A stretch of DNA of 64,000 nt from Myxococcales bacterium (GCA_022184915.1 JAGTJU010000001.1:1428057-1492056); one strand, 5' to 3'. Counted from the first letter of the stretch, positions 36,303-45,187 are shown. Notes: generated by a model from the letters alone, not told the origin. Made by a program: numbers and translations.

Positions 36303-37487
36303 ATGAGCCAAACGCTGACGGAATATCCCGCTCTTCTTCGGGACATCAAGGCGCGCATCCAGGGTGCGCAAACCCGCGCCGCGGCTGCCGCCAACCGCGA
36401 ACTCGTGCTGCTCTACTGGGAGGTCGGGCGCCTGATTGTCGCAAAGCAACAGAGCGAAGGATGGGGCGCCTCGGTAACTCCGCGCCTAGCCCGTGACCTT
36501 GCTTCCGAGCTGCCGGGCATGAAGGGCTTTTCGGAGCGCAACCTTGACCGAATGGTCCTATTCTTCAAGTCATATCAGCAACTTACAATTTCGCCACAGG
36601 CTGTGGCGAAATTAGATGCGTTGAGTCATGGTTCAGCGGAGCGCGGCGCTCGAGAGTCCCCACCAATTTCGCCACAGGCTGTGGCGAAAATAGCCTCGAG
36701 GTCAAAAGTGCCACAGCCCGTGGCGCAATATGACTTTGCGCATTATGGCGATGCCTTCTTCGCCCTTCCCTGGGGTCACCACTTCGTCCTCATCGAGAAG
36801 GTCAAGGACCTGCAGACCCGCCGCTGGTACCTCGAGCGCGCCGTGGCCGAAGGTTGGAGCCGCGATGTGCTCACCACCATGATTAAGAGCCAGGCCCACA
36901 CCCGGCAGGGCGCAGCCATCACCAACTTCGCCCAGTGCCTGCCCCCACCCCAATCGGATCTGGCACAGCAAACGCTGAAAGACCCCTACATCTTCGACTT
37001 CCTCACGCTCACTGCCCCCTTCCGTGAACGCGAACTGGAAGCGCACCTGCTCACGCACCTGCAGCGGTTCCTGATCGAGCTTGGCGTTGGCTTCGCTTTC
37101 GTTGGCCGCCAATACCGCCTGACCCTAGATGGCGACGACTTTTACCTCGACCTTCTTTTCTATCACCTCAAGCTGCGCTGCTTCGTCGTCGTCGATCTGA
37201 AGGTGGGCCCCTTCCAGGCCGAGCACGCCGGCAAGATGAACCTGTACCTCAACCTCGTCGACGAACGTCTTCGCCACCCCGACGACCAACCTTCGATAGG
37301 CCTCATCCTCTGCCAGGACAAGAAGCAACTACTTGCGGAGTACGCCCTGCGCGGCCTGGATAAACCCATCGGCGTGTCCGAGTACGAGCTCACCCGCGCC
37401 CTGCCCAAAGAACTCGAATCCGCCCTGCCCACCATCGAAGCCATCGAGGCTGAACTCTCCGAGCCTGACGAGGAGAAGGCAACATGA
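36303..37487 (+). CDS. DUF1016 (YhcG-type) PD-(D/E)XK nuclease family protein
   Basis: 394 residues. The N-terminal DUF1016 helical domain (NRELVLLYWEVGRLI, then FSERNLDRMVLFFKSY) is followed after a linker by the nuclease-like domain with FAFVGRQYRL, DDFYLDLLFYHLKLRCFVVV and DLKVGPFQAEHAGKM (Asp and Lys of the PD-(D/E)XK core). The start has GAGGAGG at ideal spacing. The linker is unusual: it contains two copies of a 27-bp palindrome that read ISPQAVAK each time, 78 bases apart, and a third decayed copy reading VPQPVAQ. DUF1016 proteins occur in restriction and defence islands; the exact activity is not established. The stop overlaps the next gene (ATGA). Confidence 0.92.
   Translation: MSQTLTEYPALLRDIKARIQGAQTRAAAAANRELVLLYWEVGRLIVAKQQSEGWGASVTPRLARDLASELPGMKGFSERNLDRMVLFFKSYQQLTISPQAVAKLDALSHGSAERGARESPPISPQAVAKIASRSKVPQPVAQYDFAHYGDAFFALPWGHHFVLIEKVKDLQTRRWYLERAVAEGWSRDVLTTMIKSQAHTRQGAAITNFAQCLPPPQSDLAQQTLKDPYIFDFLTLTAPFRERELEAHLLTHLQRFLIELGVGFAFVGRQYRLTLDGDDFYLDLLFYHLKLRCFVVVDLKVGPFQAEHAGKMNLYLNLVDERLRHPDDQPSIGLILCQDKKQLLAEYALRGLDKPIGVSEYELTRALPKELESALPTIEAIEAELSEPDEEKAT
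36587..36613. repeat. 27-bp perfect palindrome inside the DUF1016 gene, copy 1
   Basis: AATTTCGCCACAG-G-CTGTGGCGAAATT, perfectly symmetric about base 36600. It encodes part of the ISPQAVAK linker. Any transcript would form a strong 13-bp stem. Confidence 0.9.
36665..36691. repeat. Palindrome copy 2, with a decayed third copy downstream
   Basis: Same sequence as copy 1 except the last two bases, exactly 78 bases (26 codons) downstream, so the frame and the peptide ISPQAVAK are kept. A degenerate version (GCCACAGCCCGTGGC) follows at about 36711-36725. Confidence 0.9.
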
Positions 37488-37813
37488 CCGAGCTATCAAG
37501 CTCGAGGGGTGCAGTCGATTCAAGGCCTGACCAGTCCCTACAACTCCCCCACCTCAGATCCCTGATGGCCGACTGGTTTCACCAGGACTTCGACCTCAAC
37601 GGCAAGACAGTCGAAGAGGTCGTAAAAGCATACCGGGAAGTCACGTCTCCAAAGGAGCTTGTGGCCCTTCGTACTGACATCCAGAAGTTCCTGCAGACGA
37701 GTTCCGACGTCGAGCTCGAATTTCAGGAGCTGTTCCATCTCGAGGTGGACCCATGCGCGTTCTCGGGAAGCAGAAAAGCCTTTCTTGAAACTATCTACGC
37801 GAGTCTGGAGTAA
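37484..37813 (+). CDS. CdiI-like contact-dependent inhibition immunity protein
   Basis: 109 residues. LRSLMADWFHQDFDLNGKTV, then VVKAYREVTSPKELVALRTD and LEFQELFHLEVDPCAF follow the pattern of the CdiI_2-type immunity proteins, including the WFHQDF block and the C-terminal helix. No CdiA, toxin domain or secretion gene is nearby, so it is an orphan immunity gene. The start overlaps the DUF1016 stop (ATGA), so it is translationally coupled to that nuclease; it might instead control it. Confidence 0.78.
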   Translation: MTELSSSRGAVDSRPDQSLQLPHLRSLMADWFHQDFDLNGKTVEEVVKAYREVTSPKELVALRTDIQKFLQTSSDVELEFQELFHLEVDPCAFSGSRKAFLETIYASLE

Positions 37814-37820
37814 CCGAAAG

Positions 37821-38627
37821 ATGCCGTTGTACACACCGACGTTCGCCGGCGGCCGCATCAACGCCACGCTTCGGTACGCGCTCGAGGCCGTCGAAGGGGC
37901 CTGGAAAGTCGTGCCCGACAACTTCTTGATCAAGCTGCGCGGCGAAAGCGTCAGCCGGACCCGTTTCGAGGCCGCGCTCACGAAGCTGCGTGAAGTGGAG
38001 TTTTGGGAGAACGAGAAGCTCTGGAAAGAGGTGGCCGAGTCTCTGCCTTCGTACCGCCTGACCAAGTTCCAGGCGCTGATGCCTCCATGGGTGCAGCGCG
38101 AGGTGGTGGCAAGCTACCTGCTTGATGTCGGAGGGGCGTGGCGTTGGCTGTCCGGTGACGGTCGCGACGTGGGCCGCCTACCGCCGGTGGGACTGGATGT
38201 GGAGACGAGCCTGGATGGCCTCGTGCTTTGTCTGATTCAGATCGCGGGCGCCACGACGACCTACCTCATCGATGCCAGCGAGCTGTCCGACCTCGAACCG
38301 CTAGGCGCTGTCCTCGACAACCCGAGCCTCACGAAGGTGATTCACAACGCCGACTTCGAGCGCGAGGTCTTGGGCCGCCAGGGGTTTCGGATCGAGCCGG
38401 TCATCGACACGATAGCCCTTTCCCGCGAGAAGCACGGCCCTGAGGCCGAGGGCGGCCACAGCCTGCGGGCGCTCGTGCGACGCGAACTGAAACGAGACCT
38501 GGACAAGAGCCAGCAGGCGAGCGACTGGCGCCAGCGGCCTCTGGGGCGGGAACAGGTGGAGTATGCGGCCCTGGATGCGGAGGTGCTGCTGCCGCTTTGT
38601 GCGGACTTGAGTCGCCCGTCCCGATGA
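37821..38627 (+). CDS. RNase D-like 3'-5' exonuclease (DEDDy)
   Basis: 268 residues from ATG at 37821. The three exonuclease motifs are present: Exo I GLDVETS near residue 123, Exo II HNADFEREVL near 174, and Exo III YAALDAEVLL (Tyr-x-x-x-Asp) near 247. The usual RNase D HRDC domains are missing; instead there is a novel N-terminal stretch of 115 residues. The gene is 8 bases after the CdiI-like gene and may share its transcript. It may act on RNA or DNA ends; the defence role is inferred from position only. Confidence 0.9.
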   Translation: MPLYTPTFAGGRINATLRYALEAVEGAWKVVPDNFLIKLRGESVSRTRFEAALTKLREVEFWENEKLWKEVAESLPSYRLTKFQALMPPWVQREVVASYLLDVGGAWRWLSGDGRDVGRLPPVGLDVETSLDGLVLCLIQIAGATTTYLIDASELSDLEPLGAVLDNPSLTKVIHNADFEREVLGRQGFRIEPVIDTIALSREKHGPEAEGGHSLRALVRRELKRDLDKSQQASDWRQRPLGREQVEYAALDAEVLLPLCADLSRPSR

Positions 38628-38754
38628 AATCACTCTCGGCGCCACACAGCCCGAGTGCGGGAACCGGCCCCGAGGTTTCCGTCTGGCCCGAAGCGAGTTT
38701 CAGCGTCAGGCAGAAGGAGATCTACGTCTGAGGGACGGTGTTTGAACGCGAATG

Positions 38755-38961
38755 TCACTCACTCTTTTTGCCGGAATGCGGACCAGCGTCGGACAAAGGT
38801 GATGTTTTGTGTTTCGCCAAGACGGGCATCGGCGACCCGTTCATGTCCAATGTGGCGCTCTGGGTCATCGCAGCGGCAGTTTTCCATTCGGGCCATTGCG
38901 CGACCCGACGAGCGGCGGCGTCCGCGGCTTCCCGGAATTTGCTCTGCTTGCCTGCTTCCAT
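38755..38961 (-). CDS. Possible small protein, 68 aa
   Basis: The frame FREAADAAARRVAQWPEWKTAA resembles the conserved core of short proteins seen in mobile regions of proteobacteria (AAxRVAxWPxWK). The ATG at 38961 lacks a good ribosome-binding site. It lies in a 379-base gap between two convergent genes. Function unknown. Confidence 0.45.
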   Translation of the reverse strand: MEAGKQSKFREAADAAARRVAQWPEWKTAAAMTQSATLDMNGSPMPVLAKHKTSPLSDAGPHSGKKSE

Positions 38962-39006
38962 AAGCAGATTCTAAACACATTCCCGGTACTCGGGGAACGG
39001 AAACCA

Positions 39007-40479
39007 TCACGGCTCCCCTTCGGGCTTCTGACTGACCGTCAGTGCCGCGTCGACCTCAACGAGCAGGAACTCCTCGAGGTCGAGGAAAGTGACGACCCAA
39101 CCAGGTTCTTTGGGTTCCGAATCGGCGCGTTCCCATTTCGCCAAACGTCCGTCCCCCGCTTTACGCCTCGTTAACTGTCCCGTCGAATCTCTTAAGGAGA
39201 ACAGCTCGACGTAACGCCGCGGGCCGATTCCCAGAAACGGTGTAAAGCGCACTCGATCCTTGATATCCGAAAGTGAGATCGCGTCGCTATGTAGCTCAAG
39301 AGCCTTGCTTTTGGCGTAAGGTTCAATGAACTGAACCCGTTCGATGCCCGCCGCAACGATATGCTTGGCGCAATTGTGGCAAGGGAACGTGGTGCAGAAG
39401 AGTATTGCGCCTTTGGTCGAAACGCCGACTCTAGCGCAGCTCAAGATTGCAGCGAGCTCAGCATGCACTGCCCTTCCGAATTCTGTGATGTCGAAGAGGC
39501 CGGATTTCCGCAGGTACGATTCAGCTGCTTCGAGAGGATCCTGCCCACCTTCCGGCACCCTTTGGAATGCCCCGAGGATGTCGATGGCCATCCTCCTTTT
39601 CGCCTCCTCGTTTGAGTCAAACCCCTTCACAAGATCGCGTTGGTCATCTGGGCCGGGCCAATATTGGCCGCCCCCGTAGCAAGGCGCATCGTTCGCCCCA
39701 GAGCCCAATATGGTGCCGTCCGGAGTTGCAATCACTGCTCCAACCTGCCGGGAGAGGTCCCCGGAACGGAGGGAAGCCGCGAACGCTTGGAACATCCCAT
39801 GCTCTGCCAAGGTTGGAGTGACGAAGGGGGAACCAAAGTACAGGTCGAACAGCCTGTGAAGCTGCGCCACCATCTGCTCCTCACCCAAGCTGCCCGCGAT
39901 GAATAGATCGGCTAACTCGAAGGTTTTTGCCGTTGCCTGGCCGAAATCGCCGCTTTCCTCGTCATTTCCGACGAGCTTTACGGCGTCCTCCTCCTTCATC
40001 GATTGCATCAACTTCGCGATTCGTTCCTCTCTGGGGACGAACACGCTAATCAGAATAAAGCGGCTTCCGTAGGTGCGGCGGAGCGTAACGGCCTCCTCTG
40101 GACGCTTCAGAGACCGAAGTACGTGAGCCTTGCGCGTGAAAGGCTTTGGTCGATCCTGTGGGTCTCGTTCTCGTGATCCTGCAATCCAGGTTGAAGCGAG
40201 CAAAGCCAGAATATCTTTCCGCTTCGTATAGGTTCGAAGAGCGTCTCCGACCTTCATCGAAGAACTCAGACGATCGAACTCCGAGGTGCTCGAGGTCTTT
40301 CCCGCGATGCCTTCCACTTCAGGCATCTTGAAGAACTCGGACATTCGAATTGTGCGTGACTCGTACCGATACTGGTCCAGACACTTCGAAATGCACTTAT
40401 TGACCTTGTCCCAGTCGCAGCCAACTGGACCGACAAGGCCGATGACGATTTCGTTGGGGGCAGATGTGGTAGAGCTCAT
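39007..40479 (-). CDS. Anti-phage dCTP deaminase (AvcD/DCD type)
   Basis: 490 residues. It depletes dCTP by deamination during phage infection, starving phage DNA synthesis (established for this family in Vibrio and E. coli). The N-terminal 220 residues form a P-loop kinase-like domain beginning IVIGLVGPVGCDWDKV. The deaminase domain holds the zinc site His339 with catalytic Glu341 (VHAELAAI) and Cys367/Cys370 (PCHNC). The length and two-domain order match AvcD proteins. The ATG at 40479 lacks a clear Shine-Dalgarno. In known systems a small RNA, AvcI, is encoded just upstream and inhibits the enzyme. Confidence 0.93.
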   Translation of the reverse strand: MSSTTSAPNEIVIGLVGPVGCDWDKVNKCISKCLDQYRYESRTIRMSEFFKMPEVEGIAGKTSSTSEFDRLSSSMKVGDALRTYTKRKDILALLASTWIAGSRERDPQDRPKPFTRKAHVLRSLKRPEEAVTLRRTYGSRFILISVFVPREERIAKLMQSMKEEDAVKLVGNDEESGDFGQATAKTFELADLFIAGSLGEEQMVAQLHRLFDLYFGSPFVTPTLAEHGMFQAFAASLRSGDLSRQVGAVIATPDGTILGSGANDAPCYGGGQYWPGPDDQRDLVKGFDSNEEAKRRMAIDILGAFQRVPEGGQDPLEAAESYLRKSGLFDITEFGRAVHAELAAILSCARVGVSTKGAILFCTTFPCHNCAKHIVAAGIERVQFIEPYAKSKALELHSDAISLSDIKDRVRFTPFLGIGPRRYVELFSLRDSTGQLTRRKAGDGRLAKWERADSEPKEPGWVVTFLDLEEFLLVEVDAALTVSQKPEGEP

Positions 40480-40593
40480 GGGCGACTGACTGTCACGACA
40501 CGTTGCTGAAGGCTAACCAAGCCTGGAAGACAAAGGCAAGGGGTGCGTTCGACAAGCGGTTCCCACCCTCAACACGGAACCCGGAGCCACCCG
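40480..40593 (-). other. Upstream gap of the dCTP deaminase gene, place to look for an AvcI-like RNA
   Basis: 114 bases between the stop of the AAA ATPase gene and the deaminase start, both on the minus strand. In avcID systems the regulatory RNA lies in this position. I could not identify a conserved structure by eye. Confidence 0.2.
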
Positions 40594-41685
40594 CTACCTC
40601 CACGGCCGTCCGCCCAGAACGTTCTTTTCCCACAGGTCGCCCAGCCCGTACTCTTCCTGCCACCCCTCATCGGGCGTTGGGCGCTTGAACACGGTCGCCC
40701 CCTGATCCCGCTCCACCACCAACAGATCCTCAGGGCCAAACTGGTTGACCAGCGAAACCGATTGCGTCGAGACAATTACCTGCGTCCGCTGGGCGGCGCG
40801 GCGCAACAGGGCCGCCAAAACCTCAATGGCGTAAGGATGCAGCCCCAGTTCCGGCTCGTCCAAAAGGATCGTGCCCGGCAGGTCCGGCTGCAGCAGCAAC
40901 GTCGCCAGGCACACGAACCGAAGCGTTCCGTCGGACATCGAGTGCGCGTTAATGTAGGCGTCGCTTCCGTTCTCGCGCCATTCCAGCTTGATCTTCCCCG
41001 GTGAAAGAGGGCTCTCCCGAAGCCGGAAATCATCGAAGAAGGGCGCTACCATGCGGACCGTCGTCAAGATCTGCTGGTATTGCGCGGGCGCCTGCTGCGA
41101 CACCGCGAGCAGAAACGCTGCCAGGTTCTCAGCGTTCTCCCGCAGACGTTCGTTGTCCTCGATGGCGCCCAGACCCTTCACGGGAGCAGACTCGCTGGTG
41201 TCGTGAAAGTGGTAGATCCTCCAGGACTTCAGCAAACGAAGCACGTGGTCGGCCACCTTTCCCGGGTGCTTCTTCGCCGCCCCCGGCAGGACCGACTCGA
41301 GGTGTCCCCGTTCTGCGGGATGGACATCGGGCTGGTCGTATCCCTGCCCCCAAAACTCGCACTGCTCGAGCTCGAACGCCAGCCCGTCGTCGGTCGTGGC
41401 CGCCAGTTCGATCCGGTAGCCGTTCATTCCGGATCGCAGGTGCAGCGCCATCTTGGGCGTTCGCTTGCGCCCGAAGTGCAGAAGCGTATCGGCCCCTCCC
41501 GCCTTCCTTGCCGATAGCTGCAGGCGGCCCTCGACGATGTCGTTCAGGAAGCCGAACAGTCCGATGAAGTTGCTCTTGCCCGAGCCATTGCCCCCAATCA
41601 AAGCGTTCAGCCGGCGCAGCTCCAGGTCGGCCTCTCGTATGGACTTGAAGCCTTCGATCCGGATTTGATTCAGCCTGGCCGTCAT
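40594..41685 (-). CDS. AAA ATPase (RecF/OLD-like, AAA_21)
   Basis: 363 residues from the ATG at 41685 (MTARLNQIRIEGFKSI); a longer frame upstream lacks protein character. Walker A GGNGSGKSNF is at residues 31-40, the signature region is in SMSDGTLRFVCLATLLLQP, Walker B is in TILLDEPELGLHP and the His switch region is in VIVSTQSVSLV. The usual His is replaced by Gln, as in several solitary ATPases of this type. No TOPRIM or nuclease partner is adjacent. It lies upstream of the dCTP deaminase on the same strand and may be co-transcribed. Confidence 0.92.
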   Translation of the reverse strand: MTARLNQIRIEGFKSIREADLELRRLNALIGGNGSGKSNFIGLFGFLNDIVEGRLQLSARKAGGADTLLHFGRKRTPKMALHLRSGMNGYRIELAATTDDGLAFELEQCEFWGQGYDQPDVHPAERGHLESVLPGAAKKHPGKVADHVLRLLKSWRIYHFHDTSESAPVKGLGAIEDNERLRENAENLAAFLLAVSQQAPAQYQQILTTVRMVAPFFDDFRLRESPLSPGKIKLEWRENGSDAYINAHSMSDGTLRFVCLATLLLQPDLPGTILLDEPELGLHPYAIEVLAALLRRAAQRTQVIVSTQSVSLVNQFGPEDLLVVERDQGATVFKRPTPDEGWQEEYGLGDLWEKNVLGGRPWR

Positions 41686-42163
41686 GGTCGCCGACCCTGG
41701 TCTAGCATCCTGGCCGTGGTGACCGTCGCGGCGTCGCGGTCCGACTCTTGGGTATCGGTTCACACCCGGTTATCGCCGCCTCGCCAGAAAAGGTGCCCAC
41801 TTTTTCTACGGTAACACTGCGCCTGCCCAAGGCGGCCCCGCCGACCAAGCTTGCCATCTGGCCAAACGCCTCGGTCCTCCTTCACAAGGTGGGCGGGAAA
41901 GCACCGCGCATGGGTCAGGAGCCATTGGACACCAGATCCGCGCACTTCGGGCCGAGCTCGTCGGTCCCTTCGCTGCGGGCACCCCAGGGGAGGGGGCCAC
42001 GCCGGAGCTGCTGCCGCTGCCCCCGGGACGCGATACCGAACGCGCGCAGTGTTCACGGCTCCGCATGACCTCCGGCTCGTGAGGCGCCCACCCCTGCTAC
42101 CCGTGCTGCTCTTCCCGATTTTCAAGCCCCAAATGCGGCAAGACTTGGGGGATCACAACACCT
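41686..42163. other. Gap upstream of the AAA ATPase gene
   Basis: 478 bases with no supported gene. It should hold the promoter for the minus-strand ATPase and deaminase genes. No clear promoter or repeat recognised before the 225-bp element. Confidence 0.4.
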
Positions 42164-42388
42164 AAGGCTGGACGTCAACCCCGTGCCTGGCGACTGCACC
42201 CGTGGCATTTTCAAGATGCCGGACACGAGGTCCTCCCGCTATGATACTCTGCGGCAGCCGTGGCCGTTCCCGAGATTCCACCCACGCCCTCCGGTTGGCT
42301 CTTGGCGGAACAAAACAACCAGAGACTGCAGAAGGCGAACAACCGCTTTCTGCTTGCTCACGTGAGCCAATGTGGTTCTTCAGCTATC
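42164..42388 (+). repeat. 225-bp dispersed direct repeat, copy B
   Basis: Second copy of the element at 34953-35177, same orientation, 7211 bases downstream. It sits between the AAA ATPase gene and the cupin gene, at the point where the defence genes give way to core-type genes. Confidence 0.95.
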
Positions 42389-42427
42389 TTCTGTCGCCGC
42401 TTCAGGCTTCGCACGCCGGGATGCCCC

Positions 42428-42901
42428 TCAGAATTCGCTGCCATCACGGCGGGCGTAAACCCAAGCCCCTGCCGCGTTCTTTCTGACGGTGAGATCAACG
42501 TCGGAGTAGTTGGCGGAGTCAGCTGGATCGCGGTTCCCGATTTCCAGGTATTGCGCCGGATGCTCACTACGGTTGATGAGGTGGTGACCGTTCTTTGAAC
42601 CTGCGGGGAAGCCGGCGCACATGCCTGCGGTGAGCACTTGTTCCCCTTCGTCTGTGCGAAGAACTACCTCCCCCTCGAGTACGAACACCATCTCGTCTTC
42701 GTGCAAATGGTAGTGCCGCAGTGAAGACTCTTTTCCCGGGAACAAAGTGGTGAGGTTCACGCCGAACTTGGTCAGACCAAGGGCATCGCCAAGCGCGCGC
42801 TTTTCGCGCGGCAACACACGCGACCGAAAGACCTCTGGGTACGTAGACGTCGTGCGTGGCGCGATTGTGGAAGGGTCCAACGCTGGGGGCTTGAGAGTCA
42901 T
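42428..42901 (-). CDS. Cupin domain protein
   Basis: 157 residues from the ATG at 42901, with GGAG five bases upstream. The cupin core is clear: FPGKESSLRHYHLHEDEMVFVLEGE (motif 1 with His-x-His and Glu) and FPAGSKNGHHLINRS (motif 2 with His). A single-domain metal-binding beta-barrel; members of this group are often described as sugar-binding or stress related. The substrate is unknown. Not obviously linked to the defence genes. Confidence 0.92.
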   Translation of the reverse strand: MTLKPPALDPSTIAPRTTSTYPEVFRSRVLPREKRALGDALGLTKFGVNLTTLFPGKESSLRHYHLHEDEMVFVLEGEVVLRTDEGEQVLTAGMCAGFPAGSKNGHHLINRSEHPAQYLEIGNRDPADSANYSDVDLTVRKNAAGAWVYARRDGSEF

Positions 42902-43068
42902 GTCGTCTCCGTTGTGAGCCAAGATCCAGGTAGAGTACGGTAAGGTGGGCTATAGGTGGAAGGTTGGCAACGTGGATGCCGATGCGCAGCTCCAGCTGTG
43001 CCGCCATGGCTTGCATACCAACTCTTGCGCGTTGCGGACGAGGTCGAGACATCAAAAGGAGAACCAAC

Positions 43069-43584
43069 GTGCCCTGCCGCCGCGTTACGGTCGTCGCTGC
43101 TCTTTCGCTTGCCCTGACCTGCGCTGCCCCTGCCCCTGAAGCGCGTGACGACAGATGCGGCTCGCTTCGACGGCCGCACCTGCTGGTGCTCCTCGAACAG
43201 CACCAGCTGCTCCAGTGCCAAAACGGCAAGCAAGAGGGCCCCGCGTTTTCCGTGCGCATCGGCGCCTCCGGGTACGGCAAGCGCAAGTCCGGCGACCGCA
43301 AGACGCCCGTGGGCGAATACAGCCTGGGCCCCATCCGCAGGTCGAAGCCCTACGGATGGTTCATCCCCATCGGCTACCCCACCCCGATGCAGAGGCAACT
43401 GGGGTACACCGGGGGCGCCGTGGGCGTCCATGGCCCCGACCGACGGGTGCGCTGGCTGGGTGGCGCCGTCAACTGGTTCGACACCACCGACGGCTGTGTG
43501 GGCTTGGCTCACGACGAAGACGTGCAGCGCATCGGGGCGTGGGCGAAGGCCTCGCAGGCCAAGGTGATCCGGCTCGAGCCCTAG
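43069..43584 (+). CDS. Secreted L,D-transpeptidase family protein (YkuD)
   Basis: 171 residues. The GTG at 43069 is chosen for AAGGAG seven bases upstream and because it begins a good signal peptide (RRVTVVAALSLALTCAAPA). The YkuD domain has GDRKTPVGEYSLG, VHGPDRRVR and the catalytic Cys in TTDGCVGLA near residue 143. It should act in the periplasm on peptidoglycan cross-links or on attachment of proteins to them. It is short, lacking the usual LysM domain. Confidence 0.9.
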   Translation: MPCRRVTVVAALSLALTCAAPAPEARDDRCGSLRRPHLLVLLEQHQLLQCQNGKQEGPAFSVRIGASGYGKRKSGDRKTPVGEYSLGPIRRSKPYGWFIPIGYPTPMQRQLGYTGGAVGVHGPDRRVRWLGGAVNWFDTTDGCVGLAHDEDVQRIGAWAKASQAKVIRLEP

Positions 43585-43650
43585 GACACGCCTCGGTGGC
43601 GAGCGGCCATTTGGCTTGGCTTGGGTTACGCTGCAGCCCCAGGAAGCTTC

Positions 43651-44988
43651 ATGAGGGATTTGCTACGGCTGTGGTTCGGCTTCACCTTGCGCGTTGACCG
43701 GCGGCGCTACCTGGCGAGCGGGGTGGGGCTGATGGCCCTGAAGTACGGGCTGGAGGTGGCGCTGGTGTACGCGGGGGCGCAGCGGCTTTGGACCCCCCTC
43801 AGTTTTTTTAACCCGCTGCTGGCGCGCTTCGAGACCCTGCCGCCCTTGCTCATGGTGGCTCTGGTGGCCTCGAGCTTGCCGTTTGCCTGGGTAGGGGCGT
43901 CCATGACGGCCCGCCGATCGGTGGACGCGGGCATGTCTCCGCTGCTTTCCCTGCTGTTCTTTCTGCCCGTCATCAACCTGGCCATCATCCTCTTCCTGGC
44001 CCTCGCGCCTAGTCGCGAGGTGGACGCCGACCTGGTGGAATCACCCGCGCAGCAGCCCCGCTCGGGAATTCGCGCAGCGCTGCTCTCGGCGGCCGTGACC
44101 GTGGTCCTGGTGGCGCTCTCGACGCTGTCGTTCAACAGCTATTCCATGGGCCTGTTCCTCGGCACCCCCTTCGTAACGGGGGCCGTGGCCGGCTGGATGT
44201 TCAACCGCGGCCGTGCCCGTGACGTGAGCTCAACCATTGGCGTGATGACGCTTGCGCTGTTGTTTTCGGCGGGAGGCCTGTTGGTTTCAGCGCTGGACGG
44301 AGTGATCTGCATTGGTATGGCGCTGCCGCTGGCCTGGGTGCCAGCCTTGCTGGGCGCGCTGCTGGGACGCCAGGCCGCAAGGCGCGGCTTGGGCCTGGCG
44401 GGGCCGCTCACCGCGTGGGCCGTGTTGCTGACGGGCCTGACGGCACTTTCTGGGTTCGGTACGCCTCCGCTGACGGAGACGCGTGTGACCTCGTCCATCA
44501 CCATCGAAGCGAGCGCCGAAGAGACCTGGTCGAAGGTGGTGGCCTTCACAGAGATCACGGAAGCGCCAGGTTGGCTCTTTCGTGCGGGTGTTGCCTACCC
44601 GGTTCGGGCGCGGCTGCTGGGAGAAGGCGTCGGCAGCGTACGCCGTTGCGAGTTCTCGACCGGTGCGTTCGTCGAGCCGATCACGGTGTGGAGCCCTCCA
44701 ACCCATCTGGCTTTCGACGTGAGGGAGCAGCCACCCACCATGACGGAGTTGAGCTTTTACGAACACGTGCTGGCGCCTCACTTGACCTCGACCTTTCGCA
44801 GCCGCCGGGGCGAGTTCCGCCTCTACCCCGAGGGCCCCCGACGCACCCGGGTTGAGGGCACGACTTGGTTCACCCTGGACATGGAGCCCGCGCCCTATTG
44901 GCATCTGATGGCGCGGGGCCTCGTGCACGCCATTCACCTGCGCGTGCTCGAGCACATCAAGCGCGACGCCGAAGGCGCGGCGTCGTGA
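43651..44988 (+). CDS. Membrane protein with DUF805-like and SRPBCC domains
   Basis: 445 residues from the ATG at 43651. The N-terminal 280 residues contain about seven membrane segments, of which the first four (RRRYLASGVGLMALKYGLEV onward, with DAGMSPLLSLLFFLPVINL) resemble DUF805. The C-terminal part from about residue 285 is an SRPBCC (polyketide-cyclase-like) domain: SITIEASAEETWSKVV, then RCEFSTGAFVEPITVW and FTLDMEPAPYWHLM. This fusion joins a membrane module with a hydrophobic-ligand binding fold; the ligand is unknown. Confidence 0.85.
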   Translation: MRDLLRLWFGFTLRVDRRRYLASGVGLMALKYGLEVALVYAGAQRLWTPLSFFNPLLARFETLPPLLMVALVASSLPFAWVGASMTARRSVDAGMSPLLSLLFFLPVINLAIILFLALAPSREVDADLVESPAQQPRSGIRAALLSAAVTVVLVALSTLSFNSYSMGLFLGTPFVTGAVAGWMFNRGRARDVSSTIGVMTLALLFSAGGLLVSALDGVICIGMALPLAWVPALLGALLGRQAARRGLGLAGPLTAWAVLLTGLTALSGFGTPPLTETRVTSSITIEASAEETWSKVVAFTEITEAPGWLFRAGVAYPVRARLLGEGVGSVRRCEFSTGAFVEPITVWSPPTHLAFDVREQPPTMTELSFYEHVLAPHLTSTFRSRRGEFRLYPEGPRRTRVEGTTWFTLDMEPAPYWHLMARGLVHAIHLRVLEHIKRDAEGAAS

Positions 44989-45079
44989 GGTCTGAGTCTC
45001 CCCCCGACGCGACCGCGGTCCGTGAGCCAGGCGGTACCGCGCCACGCACGCCCAGGGCACATGACCCCCGAAAAACGAA

Positions 45080-45107
45080 AAGCCCCGGACCTGAAGGTTC
45101 GGAGCTT
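45080..45107 (-). terminator. Rho-independent terminator after tRNA-Asp
   Basis: On the minus strand AAGCTCCGAACCT and AGGTCCGGGGCTT form a 13-bp stem with one mismatch, followed by TTTTCGTTTTT. It lies seven bases beyond the tRNA 3' end. Confidence 0.75.
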
Positions 45108-45113
45108 TCGAGG

Positions 45114-45187
<74 letters not shown>

